In this document: piece by piece, positions 24,858 to 35,211 of the stretch | How positions within the stretch are numbered: position 1 is the stretch's first letter | Layout: each line of letters opens with the position of its first letter | Source: Tigriopus japonicus | Lineage: Eukaryota; Arthropoda; Copepoda; Harpacticoida; Harpacticidae | Direction: 5' to 3' | Assembly (NCBI GenBank): GCA_010645155.1 | Contig: JAAGOF010000204.1 | Coordinates: forward strand, 1,151,634-1,215,633 | Length of the DNA: 64,000 nucleotides | Notes under the pieces: generated by a model | Told to the model about the DNA's origin: nothing | Database searches by the model: none | What the model saw: only the letters and a program-made list of their open reading frames with translations | Made by a program: the position numbers and the translations under genes

Positions 24858-26162
24858 GCAAATCAAAACATCATCCAGAGTTTGACAAGCAAACAAGATG
24901 ATTAAATTTGGTGCCATTGATTTTGCCTAAAAGAAATATATTTTTTGCCTAGAAATGGGGCACATGTTTAATTTTTCCATGAAATATGTAAACTATTCCT
25001 TGGGGAAATTTTATTTCACCATTGGTGATTGTAGAAAGTTGACCTGCTTTAAAATGAAAAAGTGCATATATTTTGGACCAAGTTCGTTTTGAAGCTAAAT
25101 GCTCTGCAAAGTAGAACAGCAAAAACGCATTGTAAGTAGGATTTTACTGTAAAACATCATATTAAAATTGGATTCATAATTGTTCTAGGGGGTTCATAGT
25201 CGGCAAAAATGACTTTGTCAGTGAGTACAAGTGGATCTTGTGTGTAAAAACTGAAATCAAATCGATAGGCTTCAAGTTGGTTAAAAGATCTTTCTATTCA
25301 TCGTCATCGAGACAGAAAAGTGGATCTGGGATGACATAAGTGATCCATGAAATATGCGGGAATTTTCTTTAGCAACTTAATTTGACATAGTTCAGACAGA
25401 AAATCGAGTCCTATATGAAAGAGTATTGTCCTTTTTATCTTTGCTTTCGCTATTTTTTATATTTCTTGTAATGAGAAAACATTTCAGACCGAATGACTCG
25501 CCACTTCATATGACTCTAGAACCATAATGAGAGAACGATTTCAGACAAAACACTTATTTTTGAGATTACGTTTAGTATTGCTTCAAACAAAGGTTAAAAC
25601 GGCAGTATCTCATTCCAAGAAGAAATCTTATCAAACCTTCTCTAAATTGTGCCTAGAAAAATATGGCGGCAAATTATCTCCGTCTTTCTTTGTCGACAAA
25701 AGACACAACATGCCTTCAATCACATGTACGTTCTAGTAGTTCGGTTCAAGCATTCGACAGCGTTTTCTGTCCTCCAATCTCAACCAACCAATGGTTATCA
25801 TTTAGTTTCTCTCTCTCTCTTTTTTACTCACTCGCCAATGGTTGCGGCCCCCACCAATTGGAGCAAAGTGGGGCCAATCAACATTCTTCATAACGCTTGA
25901 CTACTTCAAAACAAGCTCGGACCGGAGCTTTTTAGAGGGCCGGGTTTGAGGGAATTTTCCCTGGAAACCACTCGTTAGTCAATCAGACTCTTGTAACAGT
26001 TCTCGAGAAGCGACTTGCTCGCTTATTGCACATTTACACATTTTCGTAGCCAAACAAAATCGGACAGTTTTATTCTTGCTCTCGAAGAAGTCTCAATTTG
26101 GCTTGAATTTTCTACGTACGGATACAAAGTCCAATGGGGAACGCTATGAACTTGTCGAGGTG
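24858..26162. other. non-coding or unassigned sequence
   Basis: Composition changes from AT-rich to GC-richer at about 25.6 kb. A plus-strand frame starting MAANYLRLSLSTK at 25663 has an acceptable start context but runs through a CT-rich repeat, and no donor or domain supports it. Confidence 0.35.
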
Positions 26163-26465
26163 TCAGCTGGTTGAAAATATGATCAACCCAAAATGGCATA
26201 TTGCTTCAAGAAGAGTGGAGAAATGGAAATAAAAAACTGCCGTCAGCTGTTGGAACTTGGCATCTTGCTCATCAATGCAAAAAAACGTCTCCCACTCTAG
26301 ACCTTTTTCGTCGTCGCCCGAATGTTCATGTGAGAAGATTTTCGTTCTCATGAACCTTGCCTTCGCACCATGAATGAAAGAATCACATTTCGAAGAGGAA
26401 GAAACCTCAATGGAAGCCCAAGCAGTGTTGGCAGCAGCAATCATCATTGGCAAATGCCAATTCAC
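26163..26465 (-). CDS. unassigned open frame, doubtful exon
   Basis: About 100 codons beginning MNWHLPMMIAAANTAWASIE, with a weakly signal-like hydrophobic start, then a charged part (SHEHSGDDEKGLEWET) and a hydrophobic C-terminus. No family is recognised and no firm donor was found. It is one of several coding-like minus-strand frames in the GC-richer 26-32 kb stretch. Confidence 0.2.
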   Translation of the reverse strand: MNWHLPMMIAAANTAWASIEVSSSSKCDSFIHGAKARFMRTKIFSHEHSGDDEKGLEWETFFCIDEQDAKFQQLTAVFYFHFSTLLEAICHFGLIIFSTS

Positions 26466-28068
26466 TCACTTTGAATGCGGGGCTCGTTCGCGAACGGATA
26501 TTAAATATTTTACTTTCATTTGCTCATATTTGACGACGGACTCGAAACACACCTTCAACAAAGCGGTTGGTGCTGGTTGGTGCCAATGCTTATGCATCGA
26601 GGCACTGAGAAAACATTAACAGGCAAACTAGGAACAAAAAGCTCCATTAGACTCAGCCCTTCATTAATAAAAGTAAAGAGAAATACCTCCTGGTGAGAAC
26701 CGATCGTTAGTTTGGGAGGCTTCACTTTTTGGTCCCGTTGAGTCTCGGTTTTGAAACCTCCATCCAGAACATAGTTCAAAGACCCATGTGAGTTCTATTC
26801 TAACCATCCAGGTCATCTGACTTGGAACAAGATTAAGTAAGGTTTCTACCCTGCCATAAGTCCTTCTAGGGCTCATGAGTAGCGGTAAAAAAAAAAGGTC
26901 ACGAATTGGATGGAGACTTCAACGCAACGTTCATTAACCTGTGGAAAAGGATGCATCCTCTGTATTGAGTCATTCGAACAGACCAACCAAGATTGTTACA
27001 ATAACGGGAAGTACACTTTCCAGGATAATTTGGCCTCTATTGTAGATAGGATCGGTCCCTTATTTCACCCCTAGATCCTGTGTAGTCGGTAGATCTGAAC
27101 GAAACTGCTGGCTTGAATGAATGTAGCAGATTTTTTTTCCTTCCTTCCTTCCATCTCTTGAGGCGAACAACATCATTTCCCATTTTTCAAACCATTAATC
27201 TTTTTCACATGAAAAATGGAATTTGATCAAGTTTTGGCGCTCTGGAACGCCTGTAGAATGCGGCCAGGATTATCTTTCCCATAATCCATATCGGTCACAT
27301 TTGATCGCAATTCGCTTCATTCAGCCAGTCTCCTTCCTTGGGTACCCCAATCAAGTGGACGAACAACGTCAGAGCTGTTTGGAACACACTCGATCTTTCA
27401 AGAACTTCCAATCTCTTCAAAACGTCTCTGACCTGTAATGGCTCAAATGAAAGCAATTCAGCCGAATTAAAGTGGAATGAAATTGTTCACAGACTTTCGA
27501 AAGTCACTCAGCTCAAAAAGTTTGCCGCTTTGATCTCGCTCACACCTCACCCAGTCAGTCAGTCAGTCAGTCTGTCCAGTCCAGTTCAGTGGCCAGAGGA
27601 TCGACCGACGACTCACTGAGTGAGTGCGGAACACAGAGAGGTGATGGAGGTGCCAGTGGAGGGGAGATAATGTCTGTGATTCAAGATAAAAGGTGTCCAA
27701 AATTTGTCAAATCACGTTCAAGGGACTGGGAAAAGGGTACACATTACGGATGAAGCGATGGCCTCGCTACTCTTGAGAAAAGCCCCTTTGAGAGAAGATG
27801 GATGCCATCAAAACACATTCGCTCTCTCGGTAAACAGATGGAGACAATTTCCCCCTCTTCTTGTTCTTGTTCAGCCGTATTGGGCGATGTGGCCCCTTTA
27901 ATTACTTGGATCTGCGCCCATTTCCCGTGATCCCATCAACATCTGCATCATTCCAAGAAAAGAAACTGCTTCATTTCCATGGGAATCAATTCCATTCACG
28001 ATGACTTCAAGGATGGACTCGCTTTCTTAAGCCAGTATTGTAGGGTGCTGGTGCACCTGGTCAATCAA
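26466..28068. other. unassigned sequence with CAGT repeat
   Basis: Short overlapping frames on both strands without domain or splice support. A CAGT microsatellite is at 27552-27572. Confidence 0.35.
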
Positions 28069-28554
28069 TTAAGTCTCATCGGTTCCGCACGATTTTTCAG
28101 CTAATCCATATTCAGATCCTATGGAGCTCATCATCGAGGCCAAAGTGGTTAACGAGCTTCCAATTTCGAATTGGTCGTCTTTTATAGATACACGGTGTGG
28201 AACTTCGCTCCATGGGGGCCCTTGAGGTGTCTCCATGGTCACGAAAATCCCACGAAAACACACATAAAAACTAGTGTCTTTCGGTGTTTCAAATCCTTTC
28301 CGGGAAATCCGGAAGACCCTGGATGGGACATCCCTTCTAGTGATGTGCACAAAAAAAAAGTTGGTTTCTTCTTCCACTTGAGATGATAGGGATGAAAGTG
28401 AAACTGGTTCTCCCCGTGTTTGGATGATTGTCAGGATTTTTGCGTTTGCCAGAGATTTGTCATCTTCATTCGAGTAACAGAAATACTTGTAACACTCCAA
28501 TACTTGACTGCATCCATACAAGTTGGACCAGTGCATCACCGGTAGTTCAAGTAG
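28069..28554 (-). CDS. coding-like terminal exon, family unknown
   Basis: A minus-strand frame of about 160 codons ends in TAA at 28069. A possible acceptor (TTGCTCACACTAG) lies at about 28555; the first true ATG in the frame is later (VMHWSNLYGC). Three cysteines are close together at the start (YGCSQVLECYKYFC), followed by a charged Ser-rich stretch, DVPSRVFRISRKGF, SFYVCFRGIFV and a final KSCGTDET. Codon choice and composition look protein-like over the whole length, and it is the longest frame in this part of the window. The family is not recognised. It may be the last exon of a secreted or membrane protein whose earlier exons lie at 29-31 kb on the same strand. Confidence 0.35.
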   Translation of the reverse strand, partial: LLELPVMHWSNLYGCSQVLECYKYFCYSNEDDKSLANAKILTIIQTRGEPVSLSSLSSQVEEETNFFFVHITRRDVPSRVFRISRKGFETPKDTSFYVCFRGIFVTMETPQGPPWSEVPHRVSIKDDQFEIGSSLTTLASMMSSIGSEYGLAEKSCGTDET

Positions 28555-28569
28555 TACTAGTGTGAGCAA

Positions 28570-29104
28570 GCAAAATGCCCAATTTGGCGCGTGTGAGCTC
28601 TATTGAATCATCGAATGACTTTTGGATTTTTCGAGAAAAAACTGCGTCATCTTTGTTTACCACCATCACTACTGTAGTACAGCCCAGCTACTCGATCTAC
28701 ACCCGCTACTGGTACACTGTTAAATCATGATCATGATGGTGATGGATTCTCTTCGTCATCATCATCCTTTGGCTCTTCCTTGTGAGCACGCAGTTCAAAG
28801 TTCCATCCATCCCATTTCTTCGAAGGATTCCCCTGATTTGCTCCACATTCAGTGATTGTTCGCGAAAGTGATTCCAATCAAGCCTAATGACTCTGTACTA
28901 TCTACCAATTGGACTGGAACGAGCTTAAAATCTCATCAATCCGAATATGGTTACATCACGTTCCAAAGACACTTTCTTTTTCCATACCAAACTTTGGCTT
29001 TGAAATGGTTCCCAAAGCACAAACCAGCCTTGCACAAACACATCCCATTCTAGAGTATTGATAGTGAAGAGGAGAAAGATATGTATTTTTCGCATGCATC
29101 TCAC
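28570..29104. other. probable intron or intergenic gap
   Basis: Lies between two candidate minus-strand exons; no convincing coding frame is seen. Confidence 0.35.
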
Positions 29105-29267
29105 CTTCTCGAAACAGAAGCAAGTGGCGTCGAAAAGAGCCCAAAGGCCATCTTTGACAAGTGATCTCCATCCGGATTGAGTTGTGGAATTTGAATCTGG
29201 ATGACACGGCAGACATCCTCGGGGAGTGCACTTGTTCGAGCTCGATGATGATGATGATGATAAACAG
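29105..29267 (-). CDS. candidate cysteine-rich exon, family unknown
   Basis: A minus-strand frame reads a Ser run, then SNKCTPRGCLPCHPDSNS, GWRSLVKDGLWALFDAT and CFCFEK, and meets a good donor (AAG then GTGAGA, GT at 29104-29103). The left boundary is uncertain because a GAT/ATC repeat lies there. Five cysteines in about 40 residues suggest a small extracellular or metal-binding domain. The family is not recognised. Confidence 0.3.
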
Positions 29268-29349
29268 GTTAGAATCGAATACCAAGGTAGAACACAATCG
29301 GAGACACTGAGGATGATTCTGTTAAGGAAAACTTCCTCCAACTTCATAG

Positions 29350-29381
<32 letters not shown>

Positions 29382-29402
29382 GTCGCCGTCGTCGTCGTCG
29401 TC
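29244..29402. repeat. GAT and ATC/GTC trinucleotide microsatellites
   Basis: GATGAT repeats at 29244-29262 and an ATC then GTC run at 29350-29402. Depending on frame and strand they read as poly-Asp, poly-Ile, poly-Met or poly-Ser. Confidence 0.85.
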
Positions 29403-29454
29403 TTGATCGCCATCATGCCGAACAGCACGATGATAGCACTCTGAGATGGCTCTT

Positions 29455-29604
29455 TCATTGGGAATGATTTGGGAAAAAATCCCTTTCGAAACGGCAACTT
29501 GTGGAAAAATTGGCCGAGAAAACAAACTCATCTTCAGCGTCATCGGCAGCCACCAAACACGATTGGTCATTCCTAGACAGCCTTGACCTCGGCCTTGGAT
29601 CATT
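29455..29604 (-). CDS. candidate exon after a strong acceptor, family unknown
   Basis: TTTCTTTTTCTTCCAG, a strong acceptor, opens the stretch at 29604. One frame reads NDPRPRSRLSRNDQSC, VAADDAEDEFVFSANFSTSC and RFERDFFPNHSQ to a TGA at 29457. A second frame stays open further into a poly-Asp run. Which frame is used, if either, cannot be settled here. Confidence 0.25.
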   Translation of the reverse strand, partial: NDPRPRSRLSRNDQSCLVAADDAEDEFVFSANFSTSCRFERDFFPNHSQ

Positions 29605-30690
29605 CTGGAAGAAAAAGAAAGTAGGGGCTAAAAAAAGAGAACGGAATAGGAACTGATATCTTAATTTTACGATATAGGACAATCGTTGTATCAATTTTTT
29701 ATGACATTTTATTCGTGGATTTTCACTTTTGATCCCCTCAGAGAGGTGGAGAAATGGCTGACGCAATGACGGCGAGGTTTCTCCCAAACAATAAATGGCC
29801 TTTTCTACTTCAAAACCATTAACGGACGACAGTTTTATGGTTTCCAAGAATATTCAAGCTTTTTACATGATCTCTCCAGTGGCTCTCGTGTTCCAAGCGG
29901 CTAAGGATGGGTTTGCCGAGAATGGGAGGATGTGGAACTTGGATTTTGGGAGATTGTTCTGTCTCTTTAGTGAAGGCGAGAGGAGGGAGGGACAGAAAGA
30001 GCACAACCGCTCTGAAGACATCCTTTTATCTGTCGTTTTTCTACGCCATGAGCAGCATTAGTTAGACCCCATTCAACTGACAATATAATGGAGTAACCCC
30101 CCTCGAATCGTGGCCTCGCCGAACAGTCAGTCAGTCAGTCGAGCTCCTTCATATCAACGACAAAATTAATGATTCCGTTTTGAAACGGTCCTCGAAAATT
30201 CCGAGTCCGAGGGACACGCCACCAGGGCGGAATCATGAACGAACTGGCAAGCAGTCTTCTTTTGAAACAGATTATTCTTGTTCTTTTTTGTTCGTTTTAT
30301 TTTCTTGTTTCTTTCCAGTTTGGCTCTCCGAGGTTTTTATCATCACGAAAATGGTGACCATAAAAAGCCATCTTCTTCGGACTCTCCTGATGGAAACCAT
30401 GCTAGAATAATCTCGATTTATATCCCATCTTGAGACAAATTCCAAGACCTCTTCCATCTCTTTTCAGTCTGTGAGCCCCTCCAAAAACTTAGCTTTTGTG
30501 ATTTGAAGATCTGCACAAAGTGGCCTGCATCAACCTTGGAGTGGTGGGCAGATAACAGCCTGAGATACGAAGGTGTCCGGATTTTTGCTCTATCTCTCTA
30601 GCAAGCCCGAGATGAACTAGGCTGGTCTCCATCTATCTAGTCTTGCTCTGAGCTCATCAGGGTGTCCAGGAGGCACCCAAAGTCTCTCTT
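29605..30690. other. unassigned; overlapping frames on both strands
   Basis: A minus-strand frame beginning MVSIRRVRRRWLFMVTIF (about 30397) looks like a signal peptide followed by a Lys/Glu-rich tail, but it lacks a donor. A CAGT repeat lies at 30126-30141. Confidence 0.3.
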
Positions 30691-30906
30691 TTAACTTTGG
30701 AAGTTTGCTCCAAAAGCAAGCGGGACTGGATACTGGATGGCTTCGACGACGACTTGAGACTCAAAGGAGTCGTCGGCAGTGTTGGGGTCCGGTGGTGGTC
30801 GGCGTGCCATCAATGGTTGAAGAAGTGAGTGGTCGTGGTATCCGGCAGCAGTAGTAGCAATACTAATCCAAAAGAACACAATGGAGGACTTCCAAAGTCC
30901 ATTAAT
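30691..30906 (-). CDS. small putative secreted protein or signal-peptide exon
   Basis: An ATG-initiated minus-strand frame of about 71 codons. It has a good signal peptide (MINGLWKSSIVFFWISIA, then TTAAG as a likely cleavage site) followed by YHDHSLLQPLMARRPPPDP and an acidic, Val-rich C-terminus ending GANFQS. It could be a complete short secreted peptide or the first exon of a longer gene using a weak donor. It lies on the same strand as the other candidate exons at 28-31 kb. The family is not recognised. Confidence 0.35.
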   Translation of the reverse strand: MNGLWKSSIVFFWISIATTAAGYHDHSLLQPLMARRPPPDPNTADDSFESQVVVEAIQYPVPLAFGANFQS

Positions 30907-31166
30907 CATAAATCTTTGCCCTTCACTCATACACATGCACATTTCTGATATATTCTTCTCAGACAGAGGGAAAAAAGTGAGCTCAACTCGTGGTACCCAT
31001 TCCAGACAAAGGCAATTCCAATCTCCTTTCCTCCATAACGTACATATTCTGTTGCAAATCAATACTGAGTATTCTAATGGAAGCCCCAAAATCGTCGCTA
31101 AACATACTTAATCTACCTTGCATTGTGATGGCCACGAAAAATCGGAGTGGGTGGAAAATCGGATAA

Positions 31167-31505
31167 CTACGAACTAGTTATCAATATGCCGTCAGGTTTG
31201 CAGTTGATGGGAGGGGGGACATTGAGGATCAAACGGATTCCACCAGCCTTTAACTCGCTCTGAACTTGAAAGCCAAGTTGATTTTTGTCGTGCTGGGCAA
31301 ATCCACGTTCATTTATCACGAACCAAGCACGTCCACGGAGCTCGGCCAGAGTTCTTTCTTTCGAGTTCGAATGGAATTCCCTCTCATGACCCTTTTTTGG
31401 AACGTCTCTTTGACACATTTGACATCGCCTATGAGTTATGTTCGACAATGATTTTGGGGGGAAGAGATGCCAAACTCTGGATCCGTCCGTAATCAGCGTC
31501 GACAT
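31167..31505 (-). CDS. unassigned open frame with a CxxC motif
   Basis: An ATG-initiated 112-codon frame: MSTLITDGSRVWHLFPPK, then RRCQMCQRDVPKKGHEREFH, which has a CxxC followed by His residues (zinc-finger-like but not a recognised class), and a C-terminal part with GFAQHDKNQLGFQVQSELK. Composition is protein-like and no repeat is present, but no domain is identified and splice signals were not established. Confidence 0.25.
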   Translation of the reverse strand: MSTLITDGSRVWHLFPPKSLSNITHRRCQMCQRDVPKKGHEREFHSNSKERTLAELRGRAWFVINERGFAQHDKNQLGFQVQSELKAGGIRLILNVPPPINCKPDGILITSS

Positions 31506-31509
31506 CTGC

Positions 31510-31704
31510 TCAAATTTTGGAACTCGGCGGGTCCAAGTCTCCGGATTCCATAAAATCTGGGACTTTCAAGCTGAAATGTGTCCATGGCCTTTTTCTCTGC
31601 TGGATTAGGTTTGTCACTTTGACTTCCAATCTATTCCAACCCTCGAGAGACTGAAATGTATCCAAGACACATCTTGACAAAGGGATTCCGAGCCATAGTT
31701 TCAT
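31510..31704 (-). CDS. unassigned open frame
   Basis: A 64-codon frame reading MKLWLGIPLSRCVLDTFQ, then LEGWNRLEVKVTNLIQQR. The GxNRLEVxVTN pattern resembles a strand of sugar-binding domains in some glycoside hydrolases, but the match is short and may be accidental. It is followed closely by the frame at 31167-31505 on the same strand. Confidence 0.2.
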   Translation of the reverse strand: MKLWLGIPLSRCVLDTFQSLEGWNRLEVKVTNLIQQRKRPWTHFSLKVPDFMESGDLDPPSSKI

Positions 31705-34166
31705 TTCCGCTCAAAGTGACAAGTCATTTTCATCTGAATATTCTTGGAAATTTTGGGGAGTGGGGGATGAAGTCCATCTCCCATCTGGCCGTGACCAGCC
31801 TATGCATGAACAAAGCAAAGTCATCAGGATCATGAGAGAGTAAGACTGATCATTTACTGTTCTCATCTAACAGCTCTGGTCTGATTTTGAACCTTTCATG
31901 TTCAGAATTACTCAACAATTCTACATTCGGACCAAGATATCGCCGGGGACATGAACCTAACCGTCTTTTGGAGAAAGATCCCGTCCAATCAAGCAACATG
32001 GCCGAAAAGATCGGGAACCTGGTCATTAGAATTGTTCCTAACTGGTCGGAGCAAAATAAGTAAATGCCAAATAGAGCTTTGGTTCTAGTTGGATCGGCTA
32101 TTTGGCTAGAGTCTAAAACGAGGAGGTACCAGGCAAAAGAAGACGAGATGAAATTGAATCGAATGACGGTGCAAAATTTTCTGACGGAGCTCCAACTGTG
32201 AACACTAAAGCCAAAGCTGAAGTAAAAACGGATTGAAGGCTGCTGCTGCTGCTCCTCCTGTGATACAGTACTGCTGTTTGCTGCGGCTTGAAACACCCAA
32301 GCAAGCCACTCTCATGCCGGGATGAATACAGCTAGCACTTATCGTCAAACCCGTCGAACAGGAGACGAAAATATGTGACGGCTTCCATCTCGGGGTATTA
32401 ATTCTCTCAAACTAACTGATGCTTACGTATGTATGGCGAGAATGTGGAGGTTTCTTGAAGTGGAACCAAAAGTGTCCCAAACCTGTTGGGCACATCATTT
32501 TGAGATATCATTAAAAGGAGCATAAGTCCCATTGCGTGTTTTTGTGGGCGAGGCCTCCAAAATGAACACATGAATATTAATGATCCCGCGGTTGCCCGAG
32601 TTTCATCCAAGAGGGTATCGCCCTAATATCATCAAACCTGCATGCAGGTTTATGATGATCAGTGAGGATAGACCAAGGCAAAAAGACCAAGAAGACATGG
32701 GGCACTCTGATAGATGAAAAGAAACAGTATGGGGCTCAAATTTGGAAAATGCTCTACCTCTAAGGAAGGCTTGGTGGGACCGTTCACGAATACCAACCAT
32801 TATGAGGTGCGTGATGAACAATTGCGCCTCAAGCGGGAATTTAATACAAGGTGAAAACATTATCAAAAGATAACACCCAGGAATGAAGGAGCAAAAGCAA
32901 AGCTATTTGCAATTGTTGAGTGATTTCTTGATCGAAACCAATTCACAGATTTGGTTTCAATCCATTCCAGTTCTCCTTCATATTCCCAGGAGTGCTTATT
33001 GCAAAGTAACATTGCGTAGTAAATAATTGTGAATTGGCTCTATTTCTTGACTGTGAAGAGTGCAAAGAATGTCTTGAAGTTCTTTTTAACCACAAAGTTG
33101 TTTACATTTCTGCCTATGTTCAAATTAAAAGACTCAATATTCGAGGTTGAGTGAGAAAAATGTCTATTTATTTCGAAAAACATGGATTTCTATAACTTTT
33201 TTAATCAACAAAACTCTTGTCATTACATTTTGGTTCCAGAATTCGCGGTAGCCTCGTATCTCTGGAAAATTTACGTCGAAAGTCACGCCCTGGAGTAATT
33301 CCTGTTATGAAAGAATCGTAAAAAATGATCGGAAATCAAACAATTTGACGCAACCTATCATTGGTTGCTCGACTTGAGCTTTGCATGAGAATAAACTATT
33401 TATTTTTCTGAAGCAAGTATTGTGTTGCTGTTGAAATCTTTTAATAACCGCTTCAAGGAATGAAAAAGCTTTTGCAAATAAATAAAGTGTGCACAAATTC
33501 AATGCTTTCAACATACTTTACTTTTAATGAAGAGGCCAGCCAAGTGTGGAAACCCAGCATAATGATTCTAGAAGCCTTCAAATTCGAAAACCGCTGCTCT
33601 GCAAAATTGCACATGAAATTGTAATTGACTGTATTTCAAGCCGAGTTAATTATACTTGAATGCATTTTTGGCCTAGTAATAGAAATTGATTACATTTTTG
33701 GCCAAGTTATTACAATTTGCAAATTTTCAATGACTAATTAATTCTTAAAAATCTCACTACTTTTAACAGACCATAAACATTCTTTTTTTCATCAAATTGA
33801 TACCACTAACAAATAGCGTACGCCATAAAACACACCAGAAGTGCGATCTTTGCATCACTTTCGACAAGAAGAGCTTTTGATCATAATTGTGGTTTCATAA
33901 GATCAAGCCTTTTCACTTGCAAGGGAGGACAAGCACTGTACAGGCAAAGTTTCAAAACATATTTTGTGTCTATGAACTTTTGTTTAGGAAAAAATCATTG
34001 TTTTTTTTAATTGGTGGCATTGTAATATTTTTAAAATTTTGGCAAGTTAAAAAACTTTTAGTATTTGCTGAACACTCTTGCGCTGAAACCTTTCAGTCAT
34101 TTTAAGTGCCTGTTGGTCCATTACTACTTACAATTGGTAGGTTTGTTTTTCTTTCATTGGTTTCAG
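31705..34166. other. mostly AT-rich sequence, no supported gene
   Basis: A 148-codon minus-strand frame (31850-32296) has no motif and shares its span with other open frames. From about 32.9 kb the sequence is clearly AT-rich. TAATTAATTA-type motifs at 33.6-33.7 kb may be part of an older element later split by the insertion at 34167. Confidence 0.35.
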
Positions 34167-35211
34167 CAGGGTTGGTCGGGGGGATTATCCCCTCCAAAAA
34201 GAGTCCCGTTTATCCCTCTGGGGATAAACGGGATTTTCCTTCAAGTAGTAAAAGGGATAAATGGGATAAACGGGATTTTCCTACTTTTCAAGCTTTTTTC
34301 CTAGTTTTCAAGGTTTTTTTAAGCTTTTTTCTACTTTGCAAGCATTTTTTCCTACCTTAAAAGCAATTTTTTCTTACTCTTCGAGCATTTTTTCCTACCT
34401 TAAAAGCAATTATTCCTACGTTTCAAGCATTTCTTCCTTATTTCTAAAATTATTCATAAATTTCTGTAACTCGATATTTCCCACAAAATCTCACTTTTTC
34501 AATTAAGTCCCATACAAAAATTATTTCCATTGCTACAATGAAAACCCCTAGGTTTTTAGCTTTTATTTGCTTGTGTTTCCGAAGTCAAAACGCAGATTTG
34601 CAGCTGCAATCTGATAAAGGCTGTCTGCTCTGTGGGAATATTGTAGGGTTAGTTGGTAGACTATCTCATGCATAAAGCATTCCGGTTTTTGGGATTAACG
34701 AGATTTTCCTCCAGAGAATAACGGGGATAAAGAGGATTCCCTCCTTTATCAAACAAATTATCCGTATTTCTAGAAATTAGTTCATTTTTGTGTCTCTCTA
34801 TTACATTCACCGAGCATGAAGTTTTCTGACCTTGATAATCTTCAACTGTGGAAAATTTCTTCAATTTCATCACGTCTCAACAAGTACTGTCAATTGTAGG
34901 CTTTTTGTAACATAGTTTTTAAGTTTGATAATATGTAATAATTATTTCTGTTAAGTATTGTAGATGTATTTTATTAAAATTTATATTAAACCTTTAGTTT
35001 GATCGGCCATTTTTAAGGATGCCAAAAACTATTCAAACATGTCAAAATCGGAACAAAATTGGCTTTATTTCATTTATCCATTGGTTCATCCCGTTTATCC
35101 TCCCATTTATCCCGTTTATCCCCCCATTTATCCCGTTTATCCCCCAATTTATCCCGTTTATCCCCGGGTAAAGGGGATAAATCGAAAAAGTTGATCCCCC
35201 GACCAACCCTG
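34167..35211. mobile_element. hAT-like element with internal GGGATAAAC repeats
   Basis: The ends are inverted: CAGGGTTGGTCGGGGG at the left and CCCCCGACCAACCCTG at the right. The flanks share TTGGTTT (34157-34163 and 35212-35218), an imperfect 8-bp duplication. Inside each end are arrays of a short motif: GGGATAAACGGGATTTTCC-like units at the left (34200-34280) and CCCATTTATCCCGTTTAT units repeated about four times at the right (35088-35162). Pieces of a T-rich tract ending in CCTACCTTAAAAGCA also repeat (34270-34440). No transposase frame is present, so the element is non-autonomous. Confidence 0.7.

Noticed and set aside
28925..29497. 190-codon minus-strand frame with a long Met run
   Set aside because: The Met, Asp and Ile runs are readings of the ATC/GTC microsatellite; the frame crosses the donor at 29104. 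Only the Cys-rich part was kept as a candidate exon.
31850..32296. 148-codon minus-strand gene
   Set aside because: Composition is inconsistent (hydrophobic then charged), no motif, and other frames over the same span are open as well.
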